The notes under the pieces: generated by a model
Database searches by the model: none
Seen by the model: only the letters and a program-made list of their open reading frames with translations
Told to the model about the DNA's origin: nothing
Part shown: positions 63,881 to 64,000 of the stretch, piece by piece
How positions within the stretch are numbered: position 1 is the first letter of the stretch
Layout of the letters: every line of letters begins with the position of its first letter
Translations under genes and position numbers: made by a program
NCBI RefSeq assembly: GCF_002419965.1
Contig: NZ_DIHC01000036.1
Coordinates: 54,267 to 118,266 of the forward strand
DNA length: 64,000 nt
Reading direction: 5' to 3'
Origin: Pseudomonas sp. UBA5706
GTDB taxonomy: Bacteria > Pseudomonadota > Gammaproteobacteria > Pseudomonadales > Pseudomonadaceae

Positions 63881-64000
63881 CCGGCAGTCGTGCGCTGCCC
63901 GACAGCGGCGCACGCACATCTGCTTTTGGTTCTGGCCGCAAGGCCGGGATGGCCTTTTGATTCTGGTCGCAGGCCGTAGGCGTCCAGCTTGCTGACGATC
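63881..64000. other. Region downstream of algF
   Basis: 120 bases with no coding signal that I trust. Direct words GGCCGCAAGGCCGGGATGGC and GGTCGCAGGCCG suggest a repeat fragment before algA. The window ends before algA begins. Confidence 0.4.

Overview
The window is a stretch of a Pseudomonas chromosome. The evidence is the complete alginate operon order (algD-8-44-K-E-G-X-L-I-J-F), HexR-type operators between edd and gap, a GcsR/sigma-54-driven glycine cleavage operon, the lptGF/pepA/holC/valS block, aapJQMP, and Pseudomonas-type REP palindromes. Gene order resembles what I recall from the P. syringae, P. putida and P. fluorescens groups. Species cannot be fixed by eye.

Layout: 1-2937 holds Entner-Doudoroff edd (partial, minus) divergent from gap. 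3203-9228 is an iron- and heme-responsive locus: Fur box, ECF sigma factor, FecR-like anti-sigma, signalling-type TonB heme receptor, heme oxygenase, a small membrane protein, and a DUF5064 gene. 9428-17313 is the glycine/serine catabolic block (gcsR, then gcvH-gcvP-sdaA-gcvT), followed by a cold shock gene. 18063-26159 is core envelope and replication/translation housekeeping: lptG and lptF, pepA, holC, a small unknown gene and valS. 26291-29413 holds rlmF, an HU protein, yejK and a membrane-anchored glutaredoxin.

The accessory part is 29429-35260. It holds a small unknown Cys-rich ORF, a GST-like protein, a halovibrin-like lipoprotein, a GIY-YIG protein, a CynX-type transporter, and an AT-richer island. 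That island has a four-helix membrane protein and a frameshifted colicin M-type (lipid II-hydrolysing) bacteriocin gene whose active-site motif is also altered. This is the most unusual part of the window.

35455-39664 is the general amino-acid ABC transporter aapJQMP (minus). 40149-47822 holds an esterase, rhlB, moaCDE, a PIN-PhoH protein, a divergent NodB-like protein and yaaA. 47823-48877 is the long algD control region with AlgR- and AlgU-like sites. 48878-63880 is the alginate operon; algA is expected just past the window end. Several intergenic gaps, including two inside the alginate operon and one inside the gcv operon, hold palindromic repeats.

No tRNA, rRNA, CRISPR array, transposase or integrase was seen.
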